A DNA stretch of 64,000 bases from the NCBI GenBank assembly GCA_903943975.1, contig CAJAQB010000019.1:186001-250000 (forward strand), read 5' to 3'. This DNA is from Synechococcus lacustris. Lineage in GTDB: Bacteria; Cyanobacteriota; Cyanobacteriia; PCC-6307; Cyanobiaceae. How positions within the stretch are numbered: position 1 is the first letter of the stretch; each line of letters begins with the position of its first letter. The notes under the pieces are model-generated. The model was not told the DNA's origin and made no database searches. It saw only the letters and a program-made list of their open reading frames with translations. Made by a program: the position numbers and the translations under genes. Below, piece after piece: positions 28,513-36,475 of the stretch.

Positions 28513-29409
28513 TCAACGGGTGTAAACCGTAAGTAACGAATCTGCCGGATTCCACTGCCAGCGGGGCTGCCGTTGGGATTGGGAGGGCCCATGGCGATGC
28601 TGGGCCTTCCAGGCCGCCAACTCCTTGGCCAGGGGCCCCTTTAGGTAGGCGCGGGCCAGGGCCAACCGTCGCTTGAGGCCGGGATGGGTGCCCTTGGGGT
28701 CTTCTGGGGGTGCATCGCCATCGAGTTCCGCCGATCGCTGCAACCAGCTAACGCAAGCGGCGGGGTTGTGGCCGGCGATAGCCACTAGGCGCATAGCTTC
28801 GCGGTCGGCCTCCAGCTCCTGTTGCTGGGAAAGGGCCGCCAACTGGAGGTTGCGATCATCGTCTGATAAATCGGCCAGGGGGCCATTGGCCTGGAGGCTG
28901 GAGCGGTAGGCGTGCTTGCGTAAAAAGTGAGACAACTCATGGGCAACCACACAGCGCAGGGCATCGGGGTCCCGCTCATGGACCAAGAAAAAGGAGCGGT
29001 CAAACATCACCACCCCGTGGGAATAGGTGTGGGCGTAGGCCGAACCAGTGAGATAGGCCAGCCGATTCACCTCCTGCTGCAGCGGCCCCTGGGCGTTGCC
29101 GGGGGCCCGTTCCGCCCAGAACTCACAGGGGTCCCCCTCCTGCTTTTCCTTTTGACTGGAATGGCAAAGGCCAGCTTTCTCCGCCCAGTAGGGGGCCTGG
29201 GAGCCGGCCCGCAGGGCGAAATGCAGCGGCGATGTGTGTAGCTGATTGCGAAGCAGCAACTCCTGGCTAACCAGTTGCACCTGCTGCAGCTCCTCCGGGG
29301 GGCGGGGGCGCAGGGCGAACACGATGGCAACGCCAAGGCCAGCTAGGCCGAGGCCGGCAGCAAGGATGGCCAGCCGCTTAGGCCATGCGGCAGAGGGGAA
29401 CGGGGGCAA
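28513..29409 (-). CDS. M48 family metallopeptidase, membrane-anchored
   Basis: A 298-residue zinc protease. An N-terminal hydrophobic segment (LAILAAGLGLAGLGVAIVFAL) acts as a signal anchor. The zinc motif is HELSH in RCVVAHELSHFLRKHAY, and the third ligand lies in QQELEADREAMRLVAIAGHNP. A conserved HPGLKRRLALARAYL follows, typical of M48 peptidases. The only in-frame start near the anchor is a TTG at 29409. It follows the small secreted protein on the same strand by eight bases. Related proteins act in envelope quality control; the substrate is unknown. Confidence 0.88.
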   Translation of the reverse strand: MPPFPSAAWPKRLAILAAGLGLAGLGVAIVFALRPRPPEELQQVQLVSQELLLRNQLHTSPLHFALRAGSQAPYWAEKAGLCHSSQKEKQEGDPCEFWAERAPGNAQGPLQQEVNRLAYLTGSAYAHTYSHGVVMFDRSFFLVHERDPDALRCVVAHELSHFLRKHAYRSSLQANGPLADLSDDDRNLQLAALSQQQELEADREAMRLVAIAGHNPAACVSWLQRSAELDGDAPPEDPKGTHPGLKRRLALARAYLKGPLAKELAAWKAQHRHGPSQSQRQPRWQWNPADSLLTVYTR

Positions 29410-29417
29410 AGCTCTAC

Positions 29418-29813
29418 TCAGCGGCTGTAATTCTCGAGCAGGTTGAGGCCCTTCTGCATCAGCTTTTGGCCTTGCTCCTGGAGCCTCTGCTCCGTGGGTT
29501 TAAAGCTACAGCTCTTGGTTTTGTATTGCACCAGGCGGGTATGGGGCTCGTACCACACAGATTCCAGCACGCAGAAGCTGCGGCCGTTCTGACCCTCTTT
29601 GAGCTTGTACACCTCCCCCTTACGACAGATGTAACCACCATTGGCCACCTGCTCACAGGCGCCGAGGTTCTTGAAAAAGGGCTGGCTGCCTGAACTCCAC
29701 TTCATGTTGTTGGCGAAACCAGCAAAGGAAACGGGGTCTTGGCTGAAGGGGGCCGCCAGGGCCGTGGCCGGTAGGGCACAGCAGAGGCCCAACAAGGCAA
29801 CGGCATATCTCAT
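29418..29813 (-). CDS. Secreted hypothetical protein with four cysteines
   Basis: A 131-residue precursor with a clear signal peptide (MRYAVALLGLCCALPATALA, cleaved before APF). The mature part has four cysteines (GACEQV, GYICRKG, SFCVLES, KSCSFK) that could form two disulfides in the periplasm, and it ends in an amphipathic stretch (EQRLQEQGQKLMQKGLNLLENYSR). I do not recognise the family. It is co-directional with and just upstream of the M48 protease gene, so the two may be expressed together. ATG 29813 is preferred to the upstream TTG at 29834. Confidence 0.65.
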   Translation of the reverse strand: MRYAVALLGLCCALPATALAAPFSQDPVSFAGFANNMKWSSGSQPFFKNLGACEQVANGGYICRKGEVYKLKEGQNGRSFCVLESVWYEPHTRLVQYKTKSCSFKPTEQRLQEQGQKLMQKGLNLLENYSR

Positions 29814-29984
29814 CAGCAGCACTGGCAAGCCCAAGCTGGCGTCAAGGTATCAGTGCGGCCGAGCGAGGAAATGACTGCAATCTGTCTGGCCGCCAGCCGA
29901 ATCTGACCAGCCATGACCGAGCGTTTCAAATCGTCGAAAACCAGTCAATCTGGAGATATGTCGCCCTGTCGCCTGGTCTGGCCC

Positions 29985-30389
29985 ATGAAACGCGCTCTTT
30001 TGATTCCAGTGGCCCTGTTGCTCGGTAGCAGCCTGGCCAGCCCCGCCCTGGCCGGTGGCTGCAAATTTGTGAGTGCCTTTGCCATGAGCTGCCCCGACGG
30101 AGCCGGTGGCTTTGTGAATTCGTTTTTTGATGGTGAGCACTGGAACACCGTCGCGGTGCCTGCTCCAACGGTGACGGTGCCCTACTCCTACCTGCGCTCG
30201 TTGCAACAACAGCCTGGCTACAGCAGCTATTACAACAATGGCTACAGCAACAACGGCAGCAATCTGCTCACCGGCATTGGGGCGGCAGCCTTGGCTATAC
30301 CGCTGCTGAATGGCCTGATTAATCAGTTCAACCGGCCGCCAGCGGTGCAAACCCCGCAGCCAATGCCGATGCCCACAGAGATGTACTAA
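29985..30389 (+). CDS. Secreted hypothetical protein, Tyr/Asn/Pro-rich tail
   Basis: A 134-residue precursor beginning MKRALLIPVALLLGSSLASPALAGG, a standard signal peptide with cleavage after ALA. The mature protein has two cysteines (GCKFVSAFAMSCPDG), a Tyr/Asn/Ser-rich stretch (SSYYNNGYSNNGSN), a hydrophobic helix (LLTGIGAAALAIPLLNGLI) and a Pro/Met tail. No family recognised. ATG 29985 is chosen because it begins the signal peptide; the frame also opens upstream at 29913. Confidence 0.65.
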   Translation: MKRALLIPVALLLGSSLASPALAGGCKFVSAFAMSCPDGAGGFVNSFFDGEHWNTVAVPAPTVTVPYSYLRSLQQQPGYSSYYNNGYSNNGSNLLTGIGAAALAIPLLNGLINQFNRPPAVQTPQPMPMPTEMY

Positions 30390-30393
30390 CGGC

Positions 30394-30690
30394 TCAGAGT
30401 AGAGCCTGCACACTGGCTACTTTGTCTTCCAGGCTCTGCTCACGATCTGTGCGGGTATGCACTTTCACAAAAGTGCTAATCCGCGGACAGCCCATGGCAT
30501 GCACCGCCCGGTGACAGGTTTCAATCGCCTCAAACACCGGCCCCCACTCCCCCTCGATCGCAGTGCCATTGGGGTGCAGCTGGATCTTTAGGCCCGCCTC
30601 GGCCAGCACCCGTTCACAGGTGGCGATGTATGGCGCCAGGTTCACCCCCACACCAATCGGCACCACACAGAGGTCTACGAGCACATGCAT
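30394..30690 (-). CDS. MTH1187-type thiamine-binding protein
   Basis: A 98-residue ferredoxin-like-fold protein of the MTH1187/YqgV family (DUF77). The text fits the family closely: a beta strand VLVDLCVVPIGVGVNLAPYIATC, LAEAGLKIQLHPNGTAIEGEWGPVFEAIETCH, then a strand and tail with PRISTFVKVHTRTDRE. Members bind thiamine or similar ligands and form tetramers; the physiological role is not settled. The longer frame to 30972 runs antisense over the ABC-transporter remnant and is not used. The start is ATG 30690. Confidence 0.85.
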   Translation of the reverse strand: MHVLVDLCVVPIGVGVNLAPYIATCERVLAEAGLKIQLHPNGTAIEGEWGPVFEAIETCHRAVHAMGCPRISTFVKVHTRTDREQSLEDKVASVQALL

Positions 30691-30736
30691 TGCTGAAGCG
30701 ACGGCAGGGTAGTGGACAAGATAGGTGTTGATATGG

Positions 30737-30904
30737 GAAGGGCATTTCGTAGCCATCGTCGGGCGCAGTGGCTGCGGTAAATCCACCCTGCGGGGCGTAA
30801 ACCAGCAGGCTCGGATCATGTTCCAGGACGGTCGCCTGCTCCCCTGGAAGACGGTGCTGGAGAACGTGGGCCTGGGCTTGCGGGGCGACTGGCGTCCCAA
30901 GGGC
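30737..30904 (+). pseudogene. Remnant of an SsuB/NrtD-like ABC transporter ATPase
   Basis: An open stretch of about 56 residues keeps two pieces of an ABC ATPase: the Walker A segment [17 protein letters not shown], and the Q-loop segment [29 protein letters not shown]. In intact SsuB-type proteins these are separated by roughly 30-45 residues, which are missing here (replaced by RGVNQQ). The signature LSGGQ, Walker B and everything after are absent; the frame runs on into unrelated sequence. The wording [16 protein letters not shown] is typical of aliphatic sulfonate, taurine and nitrate importers. It is a decayed gene with an internal deletion and a lost 3' end. Confidence 0.75.
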
Positions 30905-31052
30905 ACCGCCGAAGTACTGGAGTCAATTCTCCACAACGACGAAGGCTCAGGTGCCATAAACGAGCCAGCCATTCATGCCGCTAGTAACAACTCCCACAAC
31001 AACAAAGCAAACGGGGTGGGCAGCAGCTCAGGGTTGCCGAAAACAAGCCTGC

Positions 31053-32429
31053 CTACAGCAGTTGTTGCAAGGCCATCCGGATGATGCCGATTAGGGCCGC
31101 CACCACGATCAATCTCGGCACCGACCAGCGCCAACGCAACAGGGTCCAACTGGCGGCGCAGATCAGAATCAGGGGCAGCAACTCGAAAGACCCGTCGCTG
31201 CCGTTGGGCCAGAGCACATGGGCGGCGAAGAACACTGCCAGATTCAGGATCACCCCCACCACCGCGGCAGTGATCGCGGTGAGGGGCCCCCCAAGACGAA
31301 TATCCTCTCGGCTTGCCTCCACCAAGGGCCCTCCGGCCAGGATGAACACGAAGGAAGGCAAAAAAGTGAACCAGGTAACGGTTAGGGCCGCAGCCAGGGC
31401 GGCGACCCAGGAGCCGGTGGCTCCGAATACTGGGGTATTCCAACCACCCATGTAGCCCACGAAGGTCACCACCATGATCAAGGGGCCGGGTGTGGTCTCC
31501 CCCAGGGCGAGGCCGTCGATCACTTGGGAGGCAGTCAGCCAGTGGAAATGGTTTACCGCCTCCTCTGTCACATAGGGCAGCACCGCATAGGCACCTCCAA
31601 AACTCACCAGCGCCACACGGCTGAAGAAGCGCCCCATCGTGGCCAGCACCCCATCCCAGCCGTTTAGCAGTGTGATCAAGGCAAGGGGAACGGCGAGGGC
31701 CAGCCCTCCGGCCAGCAGGGTGAGAGCCAGGGCGCGGCGGCTGAAATGGGCGTGAACAGGGGTTGGCGTGTCATCGCCATGGATCGCCGCACTAACCAGA
31801 GGGGCGCCGCCATTGCTGTGGGCGCCAGGTATATGGCTATTCGCCGAACGAAACAGCTCTGGCCTCAGCCGCGCCCCCAGCCAGCCCACCAGTGCAGCGG
31901 TGCCGATCAGGGCGGGGAAGGGCAGCTTCAGCAGGGTGAGCCCCACAAAAGCTGCCAGCGCAATCGCCCCCAGAACGCCGTTATGGAGGGTGCGCTGACC
32001 CAGCCGCCAGGCCGCCTGCAGCACGATCGCAGTAACGGTGGGTTTGAGGGCCCAAAACACAGCCGCCAGCAGGGGTAATTGCCCCCAAAAGGCGTAGATA
32101 CTCGAAAGGACGAGTAACAACACCAGGGAGGGCAAGATGAATAGGCTGCCAGCCACCAGGCCCCCTGGCACGCCATGCATCAGCCAGCCGATGTAGGTGG
32201 CCAGCTGCTGGGCCTCCGGCCCGGGCAGCACCATGGCGTAATTGAGTGCATGCAGAAATCGGCGCTCCGAAAGCCATTGGCGCCGCTCTACCAGCTCCGT
32301 ATGCATGAGCGCCAACTGGGCGGCGGGCCCTCCAAAACTGATCAAACCCAGCTGCCACCAAAACCAGGTGGCTTCGCGAAAGCTGATTGAACGGCTGACG
32401 GTTCCCAGGGCAGCTTGGTTGTCACTCAA
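31053..32429 (-). CDS. Chromate transporter, ChrA/SrpC family (CHR)
   Basis: A 458-residue membrane protein with the duplicated CHR architecture. Each half contains the family motif: [21 protein letters not shown] with [20 protein letters not shown] in the N-terminal half, and [20 protein letters not shown] with [22 protein letters not shown] in the C-terminal half. About ten membrane helices are expected. Characterised homologues export chromate by proton exchange; in S. elongatus the sulfur-regulated plasmid homologue is SrpC. The only N-terminal start in frame is a TTG at 32429. Remnants of a sulfonate ABC transporter flank it on both sides, which suggests a former sulfur-related cluster. 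Confidence 0.9.
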   Translation of the reverse strand: MSDNQAALGTVSRSISFREATWFWWQLGLISFGGPAAQLALMHTELVERRQWLSERRFLHALNYAMVLPGPEAQQLATYIGWLMHGVPGGLVAGSLFILPSLVLLLVLSSIYAFWGQLPLLAAVFWALKPTVTAIVLQAAWRLGQRTLHNGVLGAIALAAFVGLTLLKLPFPALIGTAALVGWLGARLRPELFRSANSHIPGAHSNGGAPLVSAAIHGDDTPTPVHAHFSRRALALTLLAGGLALAVPLALITLLNGWDGVLATMGRFFSRVALVSFGGAYAVLPYVTEEAVNHFHWLTASQVIDGLALGETTPGPLIMVVTFVGYMGGWNTPVFGATGSWVAALAAALTVTWFTFLPSFVFILAGGPLVEASREDIRLGGPLTAITAAVVGVILNLAVFFAAHVLWPNGSDGSFELLPLILICAASWTLLRWRWSVPRLIVVAALIGIIRMALQQLL

Positions 32430-32907
32430 GGTCAGCGCAGGCCATATCCCTGTAGAATTTTATACCCCAAAGTATAGAGCAAAATCAATTCAATTGATCG
32501 GGAAGTTGCAACAAAATGAATCGGACGAGTAAAAGATCAAGGACCAAAGAATGGGCCAATTTCCGCTAGTAGCATGGGACACATTTTGGTCATAAAAATA
32601 ACTATATTAGCCTTGTATGATCAAGGGTGCGAGTTATCGCAGGATGAATATAGCTTATGATAATCGCCTAATTCTTGGGTGGCGTAAACTAGTAATTATA
32701 TGGACTGCCACCACTTCATTCCCCGCCCAAATATAGCAACTAAAGTCATATGGGGCTGATCGGTTAATGCTTCAATCGAGCATAGTCGCTCGACGGCAAA
32801 GCGATGTATCCGCAATTACCAGCAAAGGGCCTTTGGATGTAGTCCGGGAGGGGCATAAAGCCCTTCGCCATCCATATAGTAACGAAGCTGATCAACCTAT
32901 GTGCCAT
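32430..32907. other. AT-rich spacer without intact gene
   Basis: About 480 bases upstream of the chromate transporter are clearly richer in A and T than the rest of the window (for example 32581-32760). I find no intact gene, tRNA or convincing hairpin. The promoter of the ChrA-like gene should lie here but I cannot point to one. The segment merges on the right into the SsuA-like remnant and looks like decaying sequence within the island. Confidence 0.5.
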
Positions 32908-33156
32908 TTCGGTGAAATTAAGAAAGAAGCTGTCGCCGTGGAAGCCAATCTCACCGCCACAGCAGCTTTACTGGTAGCCAATTTGCGACTTGAACCAAAA
33001 GTGCTTGAAGTAGCCGAACGGCGCCGTAAGCACAACGCGCTGCCACTTAGCACAGCCATTACTGATAAGCAGGAAGATATTGCTGATACTTTCAGCGATC
33101 TCAAGTTGATCCCACACCCGATCAAGGTGAAAGAGGCGATCTGGATCTGGCATTGA
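32908..33156 (+). pseudogene. C-terminal remnant of an SsuA-like sulfonate-binding protein
   Basis: The last 82 residues of an open frame resemble the C-terminal end of SsuA-type periplasmic binding proteins: FGEIKKEAVAVEANLTATAALL, then LEPKVLEVAERRR, LPLSTAITDKQEDIADTF and LKLIPHPIKVKEAIW. The signal peptide and the two ligand-binding lobes are absent, and upstream codons do not resemble the family. Together with the SsuB-like fragment at 30737 this indicates that a sulfonate importer once lay here. Base composition is more AT-rich than the core genes. Confidence 0.7.
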
Positions 33157-33192
33157 GCACGTCAACACACCTTTATAGTTGTTTAAAGATTC

Positions 33193-33336
33193 TCAATGAT
33201 CGCGGCTAGCAAGCCAGCTATCCGGAGCTGTGATCAATAGATCGATATCCGAATTTGGCCTTGCATCTCCCATGGCCCGGGAGCCAAAGATGCGAACTTC
33301 CGCAGTTGGAATCAGCCGGCGTATTGCCGCTGCCAT
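33193..33336 (-). pseudogene. Truncated MNT-type nucleotidyltransferase
   Basis: A 47-residue frame from ATG 33336 contains the nucleotidyltransferase core RRLIPTAEVRIFGSRAMGDARPNSDIDLLI, matching the GSRARG-x5-SDIDL motif with the catalytic Asp pair. It stops after PDSWLASRDH, well short of the roughly 100 residues of MNT (antitoxin-type) proteins. No HEPN partner is visible. The frame is open for about 12 codons upstream of the ATG without a standard start. I read it as the 5' end of a broken MNT/HEPN toxin-antitoxin gene. Confidence 0.65.
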
Positions 33337-33434
33337 GGATCGCTCCCTGGGACTGACGCGGACACTGCTGATCCATCCAGCCTAAAGGCAATAATCAGCC
33401 CATCCCGCCTGGTCAGCGAGCCCCCACGCGACGA

Positions 33435-33818
33435 GTGATAACTCCTGCTGAGACCGGATTGACGGGAGCTTTAGCCTTTGCATTGATTGACAGAGCGCAA
33501 CCGATAGATCTCTCAGGAGTTCATGAACCCCCAGCAGCTCCAGCTATGGCAGATGGACCGCTGGCGGGTTGGCTCCGCTCGATTCGAGCTGCTCTCGGCC
33601 TCAGCGCTGCTGCCCTCGCCGCCAGGCTTGAAATCACAGCATCGGGCCTACGCAAGCTCGAGCAAGCAGAGGCTCAGGATGCAATCACCTTGGCCACGTT
33701 GAGGCGCGTTGCCGCCGCCATGGATTGCGAATTGCAGCAGGCGCTGCGCCTAGCACGTCAGTTTCAACAGCGTGCTATTCGCACGATGACCTTAGAAGCC
33801 CAACAGAAAACAACTTAA
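33435..33818 (+). CDS. XRE-family HTH protein, mobile mystery protein A-like (possibly frameshifted)
   Basis: The C-terminal 85 residues carry a clear XRE helix-turn-helix (GWLRSIRAALGLSAAALAARLEITASGLRKLEQAEAQDAITLATLRRVAAAMDCELQQAL). The wording is close to 'mobile mystery protein A', the presumed antitoxin of an XRE/Fic pair. The in-frame start is a GTG at 33435, but the N-terminal 38 residues do not look like the family. An ATG at 33523 in another frame follows AGGAG (33515-33519) and encodes MNPQQLQLWQMDR, a plausible family N-terminus, so a frameshift near 33560 is likely. The Fic-like partner follows 67 bases downstream. Confidence 0.6.
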   Translation: MITPAETGLTGALAFALIDRAQPIDLSGVHEPPAAPAMADGPLAGWLRSIRAALGLSAAALAARLEITASGLRKLEQAEAQDAITLATLRRVAAAMDCELQQALRLARQFQQRAIRTMTLEAQQKTT

Positions 33819-33885
33819 ATTCAACTAATAAACAGCGAACCCGAGAACTGGCAGATGAGCTATTGCGTACCCATGGGAACCCGCT

Positions 33886-34269
33886 GTGGGATTGCACAAC
33901 GAGCTCCCCTCAGGGGCTACCCCTTTGGATGCAAATGAGTTGGATGGCTTGATTCCAATACACTTGGTGAATCGACGTCAGCTCAATGAATTGGAGCAAC
34001 AAAACCAGAAGGTGGCTCCGGTCGATCGGATAGTCATTGGCTTCCATCACCAACTAGTCGCTATCCATCCTTTTCCCAACAGCAATGGTCGCCAGGCCAG
34101 GTTGATCACCGACGTACTTATCCAGCAACTCGGTGAACCGCTCTTCTGCTGGGGTGGACGATCACCTCTTATTGAACCCACAAAATTGCGCAGCGAGTAC
34201 ATTGAGGCCCTGCGTTTCGCCGACCGCGGCAACCTCGAGCCACTGTGGACCTTTGCCAGGCAAGGCTGA
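33886..34269 (+). pseudogene. Mobile mystery protein B-like Fic protein with internal deletion
   Basis: A 127-residue frame from GTG 33886. The N-terminus (LPSGATPLDANELDGLIPIHLVNRRQLNELEQQN) and the C-terminal half (GFHHQLVAIHPFPNSNGRQARLITDVLI, then FADRGNLEPLWTFARQG) match 'mobile mystery protein B', a Fic-domain toxin-like protein. From my knowledge of the family about 70 residues are missing between these parts, exactly where the RMF-x-W-x-WAG helices should be. The Fic motif HPFxxGNGR has Ser in place of the first Gly. Activity as an AMP transferase is therefore unlikely; it is probably a remnant of the toxin of this pair. Confidence 0.65.
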
Positions 34270-34338
34270 GCTCAAATCCAGTAATTGGGCTCAGCACCGT
34301 AGAGGATAGGCAAGTTAATCAGCTGCCCCACCCCCCCC

Positions 34339-36030
34339 ATGGCGCCACGTCGCTGGGCTCCCCTGCTGCTTTCCGCCCTGGCCGCGCTGCTGGTGTGCCT
34401 GGGGCCATTTGCCCAGGGCAGCTACGGCGCTGGCAGCGCCCAGGCACCGGCCCCTGGACAGGAAGGACAGCTGGCCAGTGTGGGCAGCTTTGAACTGGGC
34501 AAGGTGCGGGTGTTGGGGGTACCGGTGATCACGGTGGCGTCCCCCACCCTGGGCTCTGGCAAAAACCAACCAACTGCCGAAAAACGGGGGCGGGTGATCG
34601 AGGGAAACCTGGAATTGCTCTACAAACCATTGATGCTGTGCAGCCATGGGGAGGCCCTGGCCGAACGCTTTGTGGAAACTGTTTTACATAACAAGGAGCG
34701 CCCCTGCAATGGCCAGGGGCTGGGCTTTCTGGGGGCACCAAACGACTTGAAACTTGAAGTACAACCTGGCAGCCACGGCAGCCAGCAAATACTGGCGCTG
34801 CTACCTGCGCGAGAACAACCCCTAGCACTGCTAACCGTTACCAGCGAAGACGCCCGCCTCAATGGCACCACACCCGAAAAATTGGCGGAACATTGGCGAT
34901 CTTTGCTGCAAAAAAGGCTGCGCTATGCCCGCCATTTGATGCAACCTGCCCAGCTACTTAAACGCTGGAGCTATCTGCTGCAACTTGAATTCGTGCTGGC
35001 CCTTGTGCTCACGGGCTGTGTACTGCTCTGGCGCCGCTGTCGACCGGTGATGCAACATAGCCGTAGGTTAGGGTCAAACAAGTCCTGGCTTAATGGTGCC
35101 AATGCCCAATGGTTTAGCCGCCTATTGATTGTTATTGGTTTACTGCTGCTGGTGGCTATGGCTGCTGGCCTTGTATTTGCTGTGCCGGGCCAGGTGCCGC
35201 TGGCCCTGGAGCTGCTCTATCAGCCAGCGGCGGTGCTGATGAAATTCCTGCTGCTGGGCTTCGTAGCCCTGCTGGCTCGACTGCTGGCCGGGGCACTTCT
35301 GGGCCAATGGGCGGCGAATGTAAATGTGCCCCTGGAGGCCAGGGCCCGGCGCCAGCAGCGCTACCGCAGCCTGGTGCGGGTATTCAGGCGCTTGATAGAC
35401 CTGGGGGCCCTGCTAATTGCAGGGGCTTGGGCTTTGGCCGATCTCCCTGGGATCAGTGCCCTTTCGGCCAGCACAATCCTGGCCAGTGGCGCCCTGATCG
35501 GTGCCCTTGCCCTGGTGTTCCAGGGGTTGCTACGTGATTTTGTGAGCGGGCTGGTGGTATTGCTAGATGATCGCTATGCCATTGGCGACACGGTTGACAT
35601 CAATGGGTTTTCTGGAGAAGTGATTGATATCGGTGTGTTGAGTACTGAACTTCGCTGCCTTGATCAACGCTCAGTGGTGATACAAAATAGCCAGTGCGAA
35701 CAGGTGGTGAACCACACCAAACTTCGTTCTGGCATGTTGGTGAATCTGCTGATTTCCCACCAAGCGGGCAACATCAACGGGGTACTGGCCTCGATCAGCC
35801 AGGTGCTGGAAAGCTTTGCGAATGATCCCCAATGGCAAGACCTGCTGCTGGCTGCGCCGCTTCTGCGGGGCGTAAGCGCCACTGATGCCCTCGGGATCAC
35901 CATAAGCACGCTGCTGCTCACCAAGGCCGGGGAGCAATGGCGCTGCGAACGGGAATTACGCCGGCGCCTGCTGGAACGCCTGCAAAGGGAGGGTATCCCC
36001 CTGGCGAACCGAACCACAGCTTACGTTTAG
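34339..36030 (+). CDS. MscS-family mechanosensitive channel with large N-terminal domain
   Basis: A 563-residue membrane protein. It starts with a signal-like segment (PLLLSALAALLVCLGPFAQG) followed by about 190 residues of extracytoplasmic sequence, then several membrane helices from about residue 210. The MscS core is ISALSASTILASGALIGALALVFQGLLRDFVSGLVVLLDDRYAIGDTVDINGFSGEVIDIGVLSTELRCLDQRSVVIQNS, with the pore-lining Gly/Ala helix and the beta domain. The channel releases solutes on osmotic downshock. A second, shorter MscS gene is at 44940. The spacing to the Fic remnant is 69 bases, which marks the right edge of the accessory island. Confidence 0.88.
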   Translation: MAPRRWAPLLLSALAALLVCLGPFAQGSYGAGSAQAPAPGQEGQLASVGSFELGKVRVLGVPVITVASPTLGSGKNQPTAEKRGRVIEGNLELLYKPLMLCSHGEALAERFVETVLHNKERPCNGQGLGFLGAPNDLKLEVQPGSHGSQQILALLPAREQPLALLTVTSEDARLNGTTPEKLAEHWRSLLQKRLRYARHLMQPAQLLKRWSYLLQLEFVLALVLTGCVLLWRRCRPVMQHSRRLGSNKSWLNGANAQWFSRLLIVIGLLLLVAMAAGLVFAVPGQVPLALELLYQPAAVLMKFLLLGFVALLARLLAGALLGQWAANVNVPLEARARRQQRYRSLVRVFRRLIDLGALLIAGAWALADLPGISALSASTILASGALIGALALVFQGLLRDFVSGLVVLLDDRYAIGDTVDINGFSGEVIDIGVLSTELRCLDQRSVVIQNSQCEQVVNHTKLRSGMLVNLLISHQAGNINGVLASISQVLESFANDPQWQDLLLAAPLLRGVSATDALGITISTLLLTKAGEQWRCERELRRRLLERLQREGIPLANRTTAYV

Positions 36031-36062
36031 GCGCAGTAGGCTTTAGAAAAGCATCCAGCCCC

Positions 36063-36260
36063 ATGGCCAGCCTATTTACTGTTGTATATCTTCTGTTTTT
36101 CGCTGTCATTGCCGGCGGAGCCTATGCATTAATGACTGCAAATATCCGACGCCGTAGCCCGTTGAGGTCAAGACACCCCGAAGCACCAAAGGCTGGAGAG
36201 ACTCTTTTATATATAGACCTTAACCGCGAACGGCTGGAAGAGATTTACAACAGGAACTAA
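36063..36260 (+). CDS. Small single-span membrane protein
   Basis: A 65-residue protein with one N-terminal membrane helix (MASLFTVVYLLFFAVIAGGAYALM), a basic linker (NIRRRSPLRSRHPEA) and a C-terminal LLYIDLNRERLEEIYNR segment. The layout resembles small cyanobacterial membrane proteins such as DUF2973, which are sometimes found near photosynthetic complexes, but I am not certain of the assignment. The ATG at 36063 is chosen; the same frame is open upstream inside the MscS gene. It follows MscS by 32 bases and may share its transcript. Confidence 0.6.
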   Translation: MASLFTVVYLLFFAVIAGGAYALMTANIRRRSPLRSRHPEAPKAGETLLYIDLNRERLEEIYNRN

Positions 36261-36301
36261 TCGCAAGACTTGAACCCCATGGTCAAACCAGCCAGAGCGG
36301 G

Positions 36302-36331
36302 TTGACAATTAAATAAATAGCGTTTTATCAT
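36302..36331 (+). promoter_or_regulatory. Candidate sigma-70 type promoter for the phosphotransferase gene
   Basis: A perfect -35 box TTGACA at 36302-36307 is followed after 18 bases by TATCAT at 36326-36331, in an AT-rich stretch with no gene. A transcript would start near 36338 and give a leader of about 138 bases before the GTG at 36476. No operator is evident. Confidence 0.5.
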
Positions 36332-36475
36332 ATTAATACTTGTTCCCCATAGTTTATCCAAACAGTCAGCCACCGTCACCGAGGCCCCGCCCCAGCCTGT
36401 AGAACCGCTGGCACCCACGACCCCATCCCTACGCCCAGCCGGTGCCAGCCTTCCAATAACTCAGTTATTACCACC

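Noticed and set aside
30905-31084. Continuation of the SsuB-like frame as a real 119-aa protein
   Set aside because: After GDWRPKG the sequence no longer resembles an ABC ATPase and lacks signature and Walker B; it overlaps the end of the chromate transporter gene.
32767-32907. N-terminal part of the 129-codon frame before the SsuA-like segment
   Set aside because: No similarity to the binding-protein family, no signal peptide; treated as spacer.
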